Assembly (NCBI GenBank): GCA_029213105.1
Contig: JARGNS010000027.1
Location: 1-5,331, forward strand
From: Planctomycetota bacterium
GTDB lineage: Bacteria > Planctomycetota > PLA2 > JAEUHO01
Direction of reading: 5' to 3'
Length of the DNA stretch: 5,331 nucleotides
Of the stretch, positions 1-5,331 are shown piece after piece. Position numbers and translations under genes: made by a program. Each line of letters begins with the position of its first letter. Position 1 is the stretch's first letter. The notes below the pieces were generated by a model. That model searched no databases and was not told the origin of the DNA. It worked only from the letters and a program-made list of their open reading frames with translations.

Positions 1-870
1 AAGGACGTGCCCCGCAAGGACGCCCCCGTCGAGGCCGCCGGTTCCCCGGACGCGCCCCGCAAGGCGGCCAAGGCCGACCCGGGTCGCGTGCCCGAGATGG
101 TCGGTCTGGACCTCGCCGAGGCCGAGATGCTCATCCGCGACGCCAAGATGACGTTGCACGTCGAGCGCGTGCCCGGCCATCCCGTCGGCAAGGTGCTCAA
201 GCAGATGCCGGCCGGCGGTTCGAAGCGCCCGCCCGCCGGAGCCGTCAAGGTCGTGATCACCGCGGGCGGCGACTTCGAGTCGCCCATGCCGGCGGCACCG
301 GCCGTGTACGTCGGTGAGATCACCGTGCCGGGGTTGCTCGATCGCACGAAGCTGCAGGCCGAGCGCATCGTCGTGGCCCTCGGACTCGACGTGGACTTCC
401 GCGAGGCCAAGCGCGGCCTCGCCGGGCGCGTCGTCGACCAGAAGCCCGCGGCGGGCCAGAAGGTCGCCAAGGGCGGCATCGTCACGCTGTGGATCGGCCC
501 GGGCGGCGAGGACTCCGCGGACTGCGACGTCCCCCCGCCGCTCGGACCGATCCAGCCCGGCAAGGACGGGGCGCCGGGGAAGGCCGAGCCGAAGAAGGCG
601 GACCCCACGACGGCACCCGAGACGCCGACGGCGCCACTCGAGCCGGGTCCCCTCGCAGCCGGCGTGCCGCAGCTGGTCTCGCCGGGGGTGAACACCCCGA
701 TCCCCGCAGGCGAGAAGGTGCCGGTGGGCTTCACGTGGCGCGGCGTCACCGGAGCCAGTGCCTACATCCTCGAGATCGAGGAGATGGGCGCCGAGGGACG
801 CTGGATGCCGCTCGCGCGCACGTCGAGCGCCTGGATCCGCGCGGCACCTCCCGCCTGCGCTGGCGGGTGA
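1..870 (+). CDS. PASTA-domain protein with fibronectin-III-like end (5' partial, apparently frameshifted)
   Basis: The reading frame is open to the left edge, so the true start probably lies outside the window. The GTG at 7 is only the first possible start inside it and has no visible ribosome binding site. Counting from that GTG, two PASTA domains lie at about residues 28-88 (starting VPEMVGLDLAEAE) and 106-166 (starting VPGLLDRTKLQAE). Both show the family pattern: VP-x-x-x-G/D start, a helix, then V-x-x-Q-x-P-x-x-G and a closing V-x-I/L strand. A linker rich in Pro, Ala and Lys follows (about 168-219), then a fibronectin-III-like beta domain from about 220 (FTWRGVTGASAYILEIEE). PASTA domains bind peptidoglycan or mediate contacts at the cell surface, best known in Ser/Thr kinases and penicillin-binding proteins. 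No kinase or transpeptidase part is visible here, though one could lie upstream. The last roughly 10 residues, ending APPACAGG, do not fit the domain and look like out-of-frame translation. The domain and envelope role are fairly sure; the exact function is unknown. Confidence 0.8.
   Translation, partial: KDVPRKDAPVEAAGSPDAPRKAAKADPGRVPEMVGLDLAEAEMLIRDAKMTLHVERVPGHPVGKVLKQMPAGGSKRPPAGAVKVVITAGGDFESPMPAAPAVYVGEITVPGLLDRTKLQAERIVVALGLDVDFREAKRGLAGRVVDQKPAAGQKVAKGGIVTLWIGPGGEDSADCDVPPPLGPIQPGKDGAPGKAEPKKADPTTAPETPTAPLEPGPLAAGVPQLVSPGVNTPIPAGEKVPVGFTWRGVTGASAYILEIEEMGAEGRWMPLARTSSAWIRAAPPACAGG
833..845 (+). repeat. 13-base direct repeat, copy 1 (copy 2 at 928-940)
   Basis: GGATCCGCGCGGC occurs here and again at 928-940 on the same strand, 95 bases apart start to start. 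The first copy lies in the interval where the PASTA frame breaks. The second begins two bases after the natural stop at 926. A pair of this length is not far from chance expectation in a GC-biased window of this size, so no function is claimed. Confidence 0.4.
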
Positions 871-926
871 CGGCGGTGATAGGCGGCCGGCACGGCACGG
901 CGTCGAAGTGGGTCACGCTGAAGTGA
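840..926 (+). pseudogene. Displaced C-terminal end of the PASTA protein, in another frame
   Basis: Read in the frame beginning at 840, this stretch encodes RGTSRLRWRVTAVIGG, then a short tail ending KWVTLK and a TGA at 924-926. The pattern L-R-W-R-V-x-A-V-x-G-G-R-x-G-x-x-S-x-W is the expected closing strand of the fibronectin-III-like domain that the main frame starts at about 735-815 and never completes. Of the 28 codons here, 27 end in G or C. By contrast, the nine codons the main frame uses between 841 and its stop at 868-870 include three ending in A or T. Moving from the main frame to this one needs one missing base, or two extra bases, somewhere around 810-850. I infer one original gene ending at 926. 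The shift could be a real mutation or a sequencing or assembly error. Confidence 0.65.
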
Positions 927-927
927 C

Positions 928-940
928 GGATCCGCGCGGC
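928..940 (+). repeat. 13-base direct repeat, copy 2
   Basis: Identical to GGATCCGCGCGGC at 833-845. This copy sits in the 19-base gap between the convergent PASTA and NTF2-like genes. Its left part is also the 8-base palindrome CGGATCCG (927-934). There is no T-run, so it is not an obvious terminator. Confidence 0.4.
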
Positions 941-945
941 GGGTG

Positions 946-1374
946 TCAGCGTCCCGGGTAGCCCCCGGTCACCTCACGCAACAACCAGCCCTCGTCGGTA
1001 CGCGTCAGCTTCGCGTCGATGCCCACGCGCGTGGGGCGTCCGCCGACGTTGCCCCAGACATGGCCCTTGGCCGTGGCGGTGTCCTCGGTCACCTCGATCT
1101 CGAAGAGGCGCACGGCCACGCCTGTGGGCTTGTGGCGATCCACGAGCGTGCGTACGTGAGCCACGGCGGCGTCGCGGTCCATGTGGCGGTAGCGGAACTC
1201 GGGGTGCAGTCGGGAGGTCAGGTCATCCCAGCGGCGCGCGCCGATGTCGTCGCTCATCAGCTCGCTCAGGGTCTCGATCGCCTCCTTGTCGGTGACGATC
1301 AGGCGCTCGACCCCCCAGATCAGGAGCACGAGCACGGTGAGGGTCAGGAGCTTCGATCGGAGCAGCCAAGACAT
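946..1374 (-). CDS. Small membrane-anchored NTF2-like (SnoaL-fold) protein
   Basis: This encodes 142 residues. The N-terminus has a short basic stretch (LLRSK) followed by a hydrophobic segment at about residues 8-22 (LLTLTVLVLLIWGV), which should be a signal anchor that leaves the rest outside the cytoplasm. Residues about 30-139 follow the NTF2-like layout: an opening helix (EAIETLSELMSDD), a short W-D-x-L helix, a region HPEFRYRHMDRDAAVAHVRTL, then alternating beta strands (VRLFEIEVTED, TATAKGHVWGNV, RVGIDAKLTRTDEGWLLREV). Proteins of this fold are often small-molecule binders, isomerases or unexplained envelope proteins, so fold does not give function. The start ATG at 1372-1374 is supported by an AGGG-type ribosome binding site eight bases upstream. 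The gene converges on the PASTA gene with a 19-base gap and diverges from the TPR gene. The gene call is strong, the fold moderately sure, the role unknown. Confidence 0.82.
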   Translation of the reverse strand: MSWLLRSKLLTLTVLVLLIWGVERLIVTDKEAIETLSELMSDDIGARRWDDLTSRLHPEFRYRHMDRDAAVAHVRTLVDRHKPTGVAVRLFEIEVTEDTATAKGHVWGNVGGRPTRVGIDAKLTRTDEGWLLREVTGGYPGR

Positions 1375-1381
1375 GCGAAAA

Positions 1382-1387
1382 TCCCTG
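1382..1387 (-). promoter_or_regulatory. Ribosome binding site of the NTF2-like gene
   Basis: The minus strand reads CAGGGA here, with AGGG ending eight bases before the ATG at 1374. This is a good match to the anti-Shine-Dalgarno sequence at usable spacing, and it supports this ATG as the start. Confidence 0.55.
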
Positions 1388-1392
1388 TTTCT

Positions 1393-1428
1393 TGCCCTTT
1401 GGGCCCCGCTGTGGGTCCCCCCAGGGTA
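1393..1428. repeat. Imperfect dyad in the divergent spacer, possible operator
   Basis: An interrupted inverted repeat is centred near 1410, in the 86-base spacer between the two divergent genes. GGG (1401-1403) pairs with CCC (1417-1419). CCC (1405-1407) pairs with GGG (1413-1415) around the loop GCTGT. One C/T mismatch sits between these two stems. An outer CCCT (1395-1398) pairs with AGGG (1423-1426). Its position between divergent starts would suit a shared operator or a leader hairpin. Symmetry of this quality is also common by chance in such GC-rich DNA. Confidence 0.3.
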
Positions 1429-1445
1429 CAGCCCCCGCAGGGCGG

Positions 1446-1451
1446 TAGACT
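1446..1451 (+). promoter_or_regulatory. Possible -10 element of the TPR gene
   Basis: TAGACT lies ten bases before the ATG at 1461. It matches TATAAT at four of six positions and is one of few A/T-containing hexamers in the spacer. If used, the transcript would start at or just before the ATG and be nearly leaderless, which agrees with the absence of a Shine-Dalgarno sequence there (the bases before the ATG are CTCCCGCCC). There is no good -35; GGTACA at 1425-1430 is a weak match at 15-base spacing. This is a tentative call. Confidence 0.3.
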
Positions 1452-1460
1452 CTCCCGCCC

Positions 1461-2393
1461 ATGGCCGACGACATCGAGAAGTACTGCATCCTGGCCGCCG
1501 AGCATCTCGAGCGCGGTGAGCCCGAGGAAGCCCTGCAGTGGTACGACCGTGCGCTCGCGGTCGATCCCGAGAATGCCGTCGCCTGGTGTGGTCGCGGCAA
1601 GGCCTGCTACGACCTCGGTCGCCTCGATCGGGCGGATCGGGACTTCCGCCGTGCCCTGCGCTTCGCCCGCCGCCACCTCGAGTCGGCCCGGCGCCCGCGC
1701 CGGTGGTGGGCGGACGAGGTGACCCGGCCGTACCTGCGCGCCCTGCACGGCCGCGGGCTCTGCCGCTTCTGGCTCGCCGCCTACGAGGATGCCGCCCGCA
1801 TGTTCCGGCGGCTCCTGCGCCTCGCGCCGTCCGACCCGCTGGACGTGCGCTTCCTCCTTGGCGAGACCTACTTCCGCATGGGCGAGGTCGATCGCGCCAC
1901 GCGCGAATGGCAGGGCGTCGGCGACGATCCCGACGCGCTCTACAACCTCGGTCTCGCGTACTTCTACCGGGGCGAGTTCACCCGCTCGGTGGGTGCCTTC
2001 CGGCGCGCGATCTTCGAGAACCTGTTCCTCGTCGCGCGGCTGACCAACGCCGAGATCCTCTCGGACGTGCCCAGCTACCGCGGGACCCACTACAAGGGGC
2101 TCGATGGCGAGCATGCGGCCGTGGACTACCTCGACCGCTGTGGTGATCTCTGGCGCGGCCGCCCCCTGCTGGGCCGCTGGCTGCGTGGGGTCTACGAGCA
2201 CCCCACGGTGCGCGCCGACCTCAAGCGGCATGTGCAGCACCTGCGCACCCTGGTCCGGCCGGACCTGGGGGCGGGCGAGCGTGCGCGCCTCGAGGGCGAG
2301 AACACCGCCCTGCGTAGTCCCGCGCGGTTGCAGGAGGGCGACCGCGATATCGCCCGCGACCTCTGCGAGCGCATGTTCCGCATCGACGACTAG
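1461..2393 (+). CDS. TPR-repeat protein with an unassigned C-terminal region
   Basis: This encodes 310 residues and is probably cytoplasmic, with no signal peptide or membrane segment. The N-terminal two thirds are tetratricopeptide helices. The first repeat, at about residues 5-36 (AAEHLERGEPEEALQWYDRA, then LAVDPEN), is canonical. Further repeats lie at about 39-72, 93-125, 128-155 and 158-190 (ALYNLGLAYFYRGEFTRSVG). TPR arrays are protein-binding scaffolds, so the job depends on partners that the sequence does not reveal. From about residue 205 the protein leaves the TPR pattern for a charged helical region rich in Arg, Trp and Leu (YLDRCGDLWRGRPLLGRWLR, then VYEHPTVRADLKRHVQHLRTL). I cannot assign this to a named domain. 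The ATG at 1461 is chosen because the first TPR helix begins a few residues in; it has no Shine-Dalgarno sequence. It stands alone on its strand, divergent from the NTF2-like gene and convergent with the exporter permease. Confidence 0.88.
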   Translation: MADDIEKYCILAAEHLERGEPEEALQWYDRALAVDPENAVAWCGRGKACYDLGRLDRADRDFRRALRFARRHLESARRPRRWWADEVTRPYLRALHGRGLCRFWLAAYEDAARMFRRLLRLAPSDPLDVRFLLGETYFRMGEVDRATREWQGVGDDPDALYNLGLAYFYRGEFTRSVGAFRRAIFENLFLVARLTNAEILSDVPSYRGTHYKGLDGEHAAVDYLDRCGDLWRGRPLLGRWLRGVYEHPTVRADLKRHVQHLRTLVRPDLGAGERARLEGENTALRSPARLQEGDRDIARDLCERMFRIDD

Positions 2394-2427
2394 CGCCCGG
2401 CGCGGCCCCGCGTGGGCGAGCGCTCGC
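2394..2427. terminator. GC-rich dyads in the convergent spacer, possible bidirectional terminator
   Basis: The 41-base gap between the TPR gene and the permease gene is nearly filled by two inverted repeats. The first (2394-2418) pairs CGCCC with GGGCG and, inside a small bulge, CGCG with CGCG around the loop GCCC. The second is a perfect 12-base palindrome, GCGAGCGCTCGC, at 2416-2427. They share three bases (2416-2418), so both could not form fully at once. Neither is followed by a T-run on either strand, so this is not a classical intrinsic terminator. The position between two converging 3' ends is the main argument for a termination or RNA-end-protecting role. Confidence 0.35.
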
Positions 2428-2434
2428 GGGCTGG

Positions 2435-3742
2435 CTACTCCGACTGCCACATCCAGCGCCAGATCTCGCCGAGCGAGGGCGGCTGCCCGTAGAGCAGGAT
2501 CCCGACGCGGAAGACCCGTGCGGCGAACCGGATGGCCAGGTACGTCGAGATCAGCAAGATGCCCAGCGTGGCCCAGGTCTGCCAGACGGGTGGCGCGGGC
2601 ACGGACGCCATGCGCGTCATCATCACGAAGGGCGTGAAGGGCGGGATGAACGACGCCACTGTCGCGACCGTGCCATTCGGGTTCGACATCGTGAGCAGCG
2701 AGATGATCATCGGCAGCGCCAGCAGCATCGAGAGCGGCGCCATCAGGTTCTGCGCTTCCTTGATGGTGTTGCATGCGCTGCCGACGGCGACGAACAAGCT
2801 GGCGATCATCAGGAAGCCGAGCAGGTAGTACACGGCGAACCAGACGATCTCGCCGGCGCTGACGACGTCGGAGCTGCCCTGCATGGCCGCGGCCGCGAGA
2901 CCGCCGCCCGTCCAGAACGTCAGGAGCGTCAGCCCCACGCCGCAGATGCCGAGGATCTTGCCCGACATCAGTTGGAACGGGCTGACGGAGGAGAGCAGGA
3001 CCTCGTACACGCGGTTGGCCTTCTCCTCGATCGTGTTGCTGATCAGCATCTGGCTGATGCCGACGATGCCCATGTAGAGCAGCATCACGACGAGGATCGG
3101 CATGAGCGCGCGGAACTGGCTGGCCTTGCCTCCGGTGCGGTCGATCGAGTGGAACTTGGTGGCCGGCTGCTGGATCAGCTCGGCGAGGTCGGCCGGCAGC
3201 TCGCGGTCGCTCAGCAGCCGCTTGGTGACCAGGTCGGTCACCACGCTCTCGATGAGCCGGCCGGGACTGCCCATGCCGCGAATCGCCGGGCCGTAGATGC
3301 CGTGCTCGGGTTCGCCCTCGGCCCGCTCGCGCTTCTCCAGCACGGCGGCCGTGATGACCACGACGTAGTGGCCTTCGCTGCCGGCGGCCAGTTTCAAGCG
3401 ATCGAAGCGACTGGTGCCGTCCGGGCCGGCGTCCCAGGCGCCCTCGGCCGGCTCCGTGGTCACCTCGAAGCTCGTGCGGCCCTTCGGGATGGCCTTGCCC
3501 TTCGGCAGATCGGCCTTGGCGTCCTCCGCCGCGCCGTCGTCGAGCGCCCGCGTCAGGGGCCCCGCCAGCTCGCCGGTCTGATCGAGGATCGTGACCTGGA
3601 TCGACTCCGGTGCGCTGATGAGCAGCGGGATCACGAAGATCAGGCCCATCCAGACGGGCGTCAGGACGAGACCGATGAGGAATGCCTTGGTGCGGACGTT
3701 CTCGATGTACTCGCGCTTGAGGATCTCCCAGGTGCGGCTCAT
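2435..3742 (-). CDS. ABC-2 type transporter permease, NatB family
   Basis: This encodes 435 residues, a normal length for the family. It is the membrane half of an ABC exporter working with the ATPase encoded just upstream. The start MSRTWEILKREYIENVRTKA is the typical cytoplasmic N-terminus and leads into membrane segment 1 (about 20-43). A soluble extracytoplasmic domain fills about 44-210, including an Ala/Asp/Lys-rich stretch near 68-90. Further membrane segments lie at about 211-235, 262-285, 298-320, 333-351 and 388-412. The family hallmark EEKANRVYEVLLSSVSPFQL sits at 239-258, followed by GKILG, and a second conserved stretch FIPPFTPFVMMTRM is at 365-378. Its ATG overlaps the ATPase stop in an ATGA, so the two are probably translationally coupled. 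The best studied relative, Bacillus NatAB, extrudes sodium, but this family is broad and the substrate here cannot be read from sequence. I leave the gene symbol blank for that reason. Confidence 0.93.
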   Translation of the reverse strand: MSRTWEILKREYIENVRTKAFLIGLVLTPVWMGLIFVIPLLISAPESIQVTILDQTGELAGPLTRALDDGAAEDAKADLPKGKAIPKGRTSFEVTTEPAEGAWDAGPDGTSRFDRLKLAAGSEGHYVVVITAAVLEKRERAEGEPEHGIYGPAIRGMGSPGRLIESVVTDLVTKRLLSDRELPADLAELIQQPATKFHSIDRTGGKASQFRALMPILVVMLLYMGIVGISQMLISNTIEEKANRVYEVLLSSVSPFQLMSGKILGICGVGLTLLTFWTGGGLAAAAMQGSSDVVSAGEIVWFAVYYLLGFLMIASLFVAVGSACNTIKEAQNLMAPLSMLLALPMIISLLTMSNPNGTVATVASFIPPFTPFVMMTRMASVPAPPVWQTWATLGILLISTYLAIRFAARVFRVGILLYGQPPSLGEIWRWMWQSE

Positions 3743-4659
3743 GCGTCACCTCCGGCGACCCGCTTGAAGATCTCGTGCAGGCTCGGCTCGCGCAGCTCGA
3801 AGCGTGTGACCGCGCCGCGCGCAAGCAGCGCGTGCAGCAGGGCCTGGCCGTCGGCGCCCGCCTCCAGCGTGAGCTCGGCTTCGTTGCCGTGGTCGGCCAC
3901 GGCCGTGACGCCGGGCAGTCCGTCGAGCGTCTGGCCGGGATCGAGTCGGTAGCGGATGTGGGCGGCCTCGCGGCCTTCGGCGGCGCGCACCGCCTCGACG
4001 GTGCCGCGCACGCGTACCTGCCCGCGGTGGATCATCACCAACTCATGGCAGAGCTGCTCTGCCTGCTCCATGACGTGGGTGGAGAACACGATCGTCGTGC
4101 CCTCCTTGTGCATCTCCAGCACGGCGTCGCGCAGCATGTCGCGGTTGACGGGATCGAGTCCGGCGAAGGGTTCGTCGAGGATGAGCAGCTCTGGCCCGTG
4201 CACGACGGTCGAGACGAACTGCAGCTTCTGGGACATGCCCTTGCTGAGTTCCTCGACCTTGCGTGTGCGCCAGTCCGCGAGGCCGGCCCAGGCAAGCCAG
4301 CGCTCGATCGCCTGCTCGAGGAACGCATCATCGCGCCCCTTGATGCGACCGAAGAACCGCAGCATCTCGCCGATGCGCATCTTCTTGTAGAGGCCGCGCT
4401 CCTCCGGCAGGTAGCCGATGCGCGGCTTGAGGCTCTCGTCGACCTGGGCGCCGAGGACCTCGACCCGCCCCCCGTCGGGCTTGAAGATGTTCATCAGCAT
4501 GCGGATCGACGTCGTCTTGCCGGCGCCGTTGCTGCCGAGGATCCCGAAGATCGTTCCACGCGGCACCTCGAAGGAGATGCCATCCACGGCCGTGAAGTCG
4601 CCGAAGCGCTTCGAGACGTCCTGAAAGCGGACTGCGGGAATGTCGCTTGTGGCGGTCAT
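3739..4659 (-). CDS. ABC transporter ATP-binding protein, NatA family, with DUF4162-like C-terminus
   Basis: This encodes 306 residues and is the cytoplasmic ATPase that powers the neighbouring permease. All nucleotide-binding motifs are present: Walker A GSNGAGKTT (42-50), Q-loop region IGYLPEERGLYKKM (81-94), signature LSKGMSQKLQF (138-148), Walker B LLILDEPFAGLDP (158-170) with the catalytic Glu at 163, and the switch His at 195 (FSTHVMEQAE). The Q-loop position carries Glu rather than Gln, which is usual in the NatA branch (PEERGLY). After about residue 230 a beta/alpha domain ending FELREPSLHEIFKRVAGGD matches the DUF4162 tail of NatA-like ATPases. I chose the ATG at 4657-4659 because the ABC domain starts about ten residues later and it leaves a 13-base gap to the upstream gene. 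Longer in-frame extensions would run through that gene. No clear ribosome binding site precedes it. Its stop overlaps the permease start by four bases. Substrate unknown. Confidence 0.94.
   Translation of the reverse strand: MTATSDIPAVRFQDVSKRFGDFTAVDGISFEVPRGTIFGILGSNGAGKTTSIRMLMNIFKPDGGRVEVLGAQVDESLKPRIGYLPEERGLYKKMRIGEMLRFFGRIKGRDDAFLEQAIERWLAWAGLADWRTRKVEELSKGMSQKLQFVSTVVHGPELLILDEPFAGLDPVNRDMLRDAVLEMHKEGTTIVFSTHVMEQAEQLCHELVMIHRGQVRVRGTVEAVRAAEGREAAHIRYRLDPGQTLDGLPGVTAVADHGNEAELTLEAGADGQALLHALLARGAVTRFELREPSLHEIFKRVAGGDA
3746..3753 (-). promoter_or_regulatory. Strong ribosome binding site of the permease gene
   Basis: The minus strand reads GGAGGTGA, an almost perfect Shine-Dalgarno sequence. 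GGAGG ends six bases before the permease ATG. It lies inside the last codons of the ATPase gene, so the permease can be initiated directly as well as by coupling. It fixes the start at 3742. It is the only strong Shine-Dalgarno site I see in the three-gene minus-strand cluster. Confidence 0.75.
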
Positions 4660-4672
4660 GAGCGCGCCAAGC

Positions 4673-5331
4673 CTACTTGCCGGGCAGGGTGCGGACGACC
4701 GTGCCCCGCAGGGTCGAGCTGACGGACAGGTCGCTGGTGTCGCTGCCGCTGCGGCCCTGGGTGCGTCGGCTGTGGGAGACCTCGAACTGGCGCGGCACGC
4801 CCCGGGTCGCCGAAATGCGCGCCTTGCCGGTGATGCGGTCGCCCAGGGAGATCTGGCCGCGCTCGGTGCCCTTCGACGCGGTGCCGGAGAGCTCGACCAG
4901 CGCCTCGATCTCGACGTCGAGCCAGAGCTCGCCGTCCTCCTCGACGAGGGCGCGCAGGATGCCGGTGCCCTCGAAGGAAGGCTCCGGACTGGCCAGGCCG
5001 GTCTCGCGGCCGTAGCGGCGCAGGTTCTCGAGCGCGCGGGGCTTGATGAACTCCTCGAGCGGCCACGTCTCGCCCACGCGGATGGCACGCGGCGGGGTCC
5101 ACGGGTAGGAGCCGGCGAAGCCCGCGAGCATCAGGCTCACGAAGAGGTCCTGGGCCTGGAGCTGCTCGGGGGCGGTGCCGCCCTGCAGCTGCAGGGTGCG
5201 CGTCTGCACGCGGCCGTCTTCGCCGTGCCGCAGCGTGCCGTGGATCACCTCGCGGGCGAGGTAGCCCTGGGCGTCCTGCCCCTCGGCCTCGGCGTAGCGC
5301 ATGGTGACGCTGGAGGGGGGGGGCGCGTCGG
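4673..5331 (-). CDS. Unidentified beta-rich protein upstream of the exporter genes (N-terminus cut by window end)
   Basis: The 3' end of the gene is here, with a stop at 4673-4675. The frame stays open to the right edge, giving about 219 codons. An ATG at 5302 is available but has no ribosome binding site, and the in-frame residues before it (APPPSSVTMRYAEAEG) read like continuing protein, so I treat the gene as partial. The visible part is charged and mostly predicted beta strand, with alternating patterns such as GELWLDVEIEALVEL (about residues 124-138 from that Met) and ISLGDRITGKARIS. A segment PPRAIRVGETWPLEEF (70-85) resembles the P-x-x-x-x-x-V-G-x-x-W motif I associate with bacterial lipoprotein-like beta proteins of the DUF6263 kind. 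That link is from memory and weak. No signal peptide can be judged because the N-terminus is missing. The gene ends 13 bases before the ATPase start and is probably in the same transcript, possibly as an envelope protein tied to the exporter. The gene call is good; function is not recognised. Confidence 0.75.
   Translation of the reverse strand, partial: DAPPPSSVTMRYAEAEGQDAQGYLAREVIHGTLRHGEDGRVQTRTLQLQGGTAPEQLQAQDLFVSLMLAGFAGSYPWTPPRAIRVGETWPLEEFIKPRALENLRRYGRETGLASPEPSFEGTGILRALVEEDGELWLDVEIEALVELSGTASKGTERGQISLGDRITGKARISATRGVPRQFEVSHSRRTQGRSGSDTSDLSVSSTLRGTVVRTLPGK

Noticed and set aside
1392..1397. TTGCCC as a -35 element for the TPR gene
   Set aside because: No acceptable -10 lies 16-18 bases downstream, and the TAGACT candidate is far too distant. 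The hexamer is also part of the dyad.
943..1722. Plus-strand open frame across the NTF2-like gene, the spacer and the start of the TPR gene
   Set aside because: It is antisense to a gene with a good ribosome binding site and overlaps the TPR gene out of frame. Its product has no domain-like pattern.
1344..3824. An 826-codon open frame on the minus strand spanning four other genes
   Set aside because: It runs antisense to the TPR gene and out of frame over the permease, which has clear family motifs. Its product is an Arg/Ala/Pro/His-rich string with no domain, as expected from GC-rich DNA.
2972..4722. Long plus-strand open frames (2972-3952 and 3775-4722) opposite the ABC genes
   Set aside because: They are antisense to proteins with complete NatA and NatB motifs and give products with no recognisable domain. 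They are complementary-strand shadows.
4660..5088. Extension of the ATPase gene upstream to an ATG at 5088
   Set aside because: The extra 143 residues are Ser/Arg/Ala low-complexity sequence lying over the upstream partial gene. The ABC domain begins right after the ATG at 4659.
5300..5302. ATG at 5302 as the real start of the gene at the right edge
   Set aside because: The frame is open through the window edge, there is no Shine-Dalgarno sequence, and the residues before it look like coding sequence. Treating the gene as partial is safer.
1..5331. A defence system, CRISPR array, mobile element or RNA gene
   Set aside because: I looked on both strands and found no spaced repeats, transposase or integrase motifs, terminal inverted repeats, tRNA-like cloverleaf or rRNA sequence. 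The gene content is ordinary and the gaps are all under 100 bases.

Overview
This is a very GC-rich bacterial window. Its codons almost always end in G or C, which gives long spurious open frames on both strands. It is tightly packed with ordinary chromosomal genes. I see no tRNA, rRNA, CRISPR array, insertion sequence or phage gene. The base composition, a PASTA protein with no kinase domain, TPR and NTF2-like orphan genes and a NatAB-type exporter suggest a free-living, probably uncultivated high-GC lineage (candidate phyla of the Eisenbacteria kind, Planctomycetota or Myxococcota). The sequence does not settle which.

Layout from left to right. Positions 1-870 (+) hold the 3' part of a gene for an envelope-type protein with two PASTA domains, a Pro/Ala-rich linker and a fibronectin-III-like end. 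The natural C-terminus of that last domain lies in another frame at 840-926, so the gene appears frameshifted. Convergent to it is a small membrane-anchored NTF2-like protein (946-1374, -). An 86-base divergent spacer (1375-1460) separates that gene from a TPR protein (1461-2393, +). A 41-base convergent spacer with two GC-rich dyads follows. The right half is a minus-strand cluster, read from the right edge: an unidentified protein cut by the window end (4673-5331), then an ABC-transporter ATPase (3739-4659), then its membrane permease (2435-3742).

The clearest functional unit is the ATPase-permease pair. The genes overlap by four bases (ATGA), the permease has a strong ribosome binding site, and both proteins carry textbook NatA and NatB family motifs. 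The partial gene ends only 13 bases before the ATPase start and is probably co-transcribed. The three left-hand genes are each on the opposite strand to their neighbour and show no obvious joint pathway.

I found no convincing new biological system. The points most worth checking are the apparent frameshift in the PASTA gene, the unassigned C-terminal part of the TPR protein, the identity of the partial gene beside the exporter, and the dyads in the two spacers.
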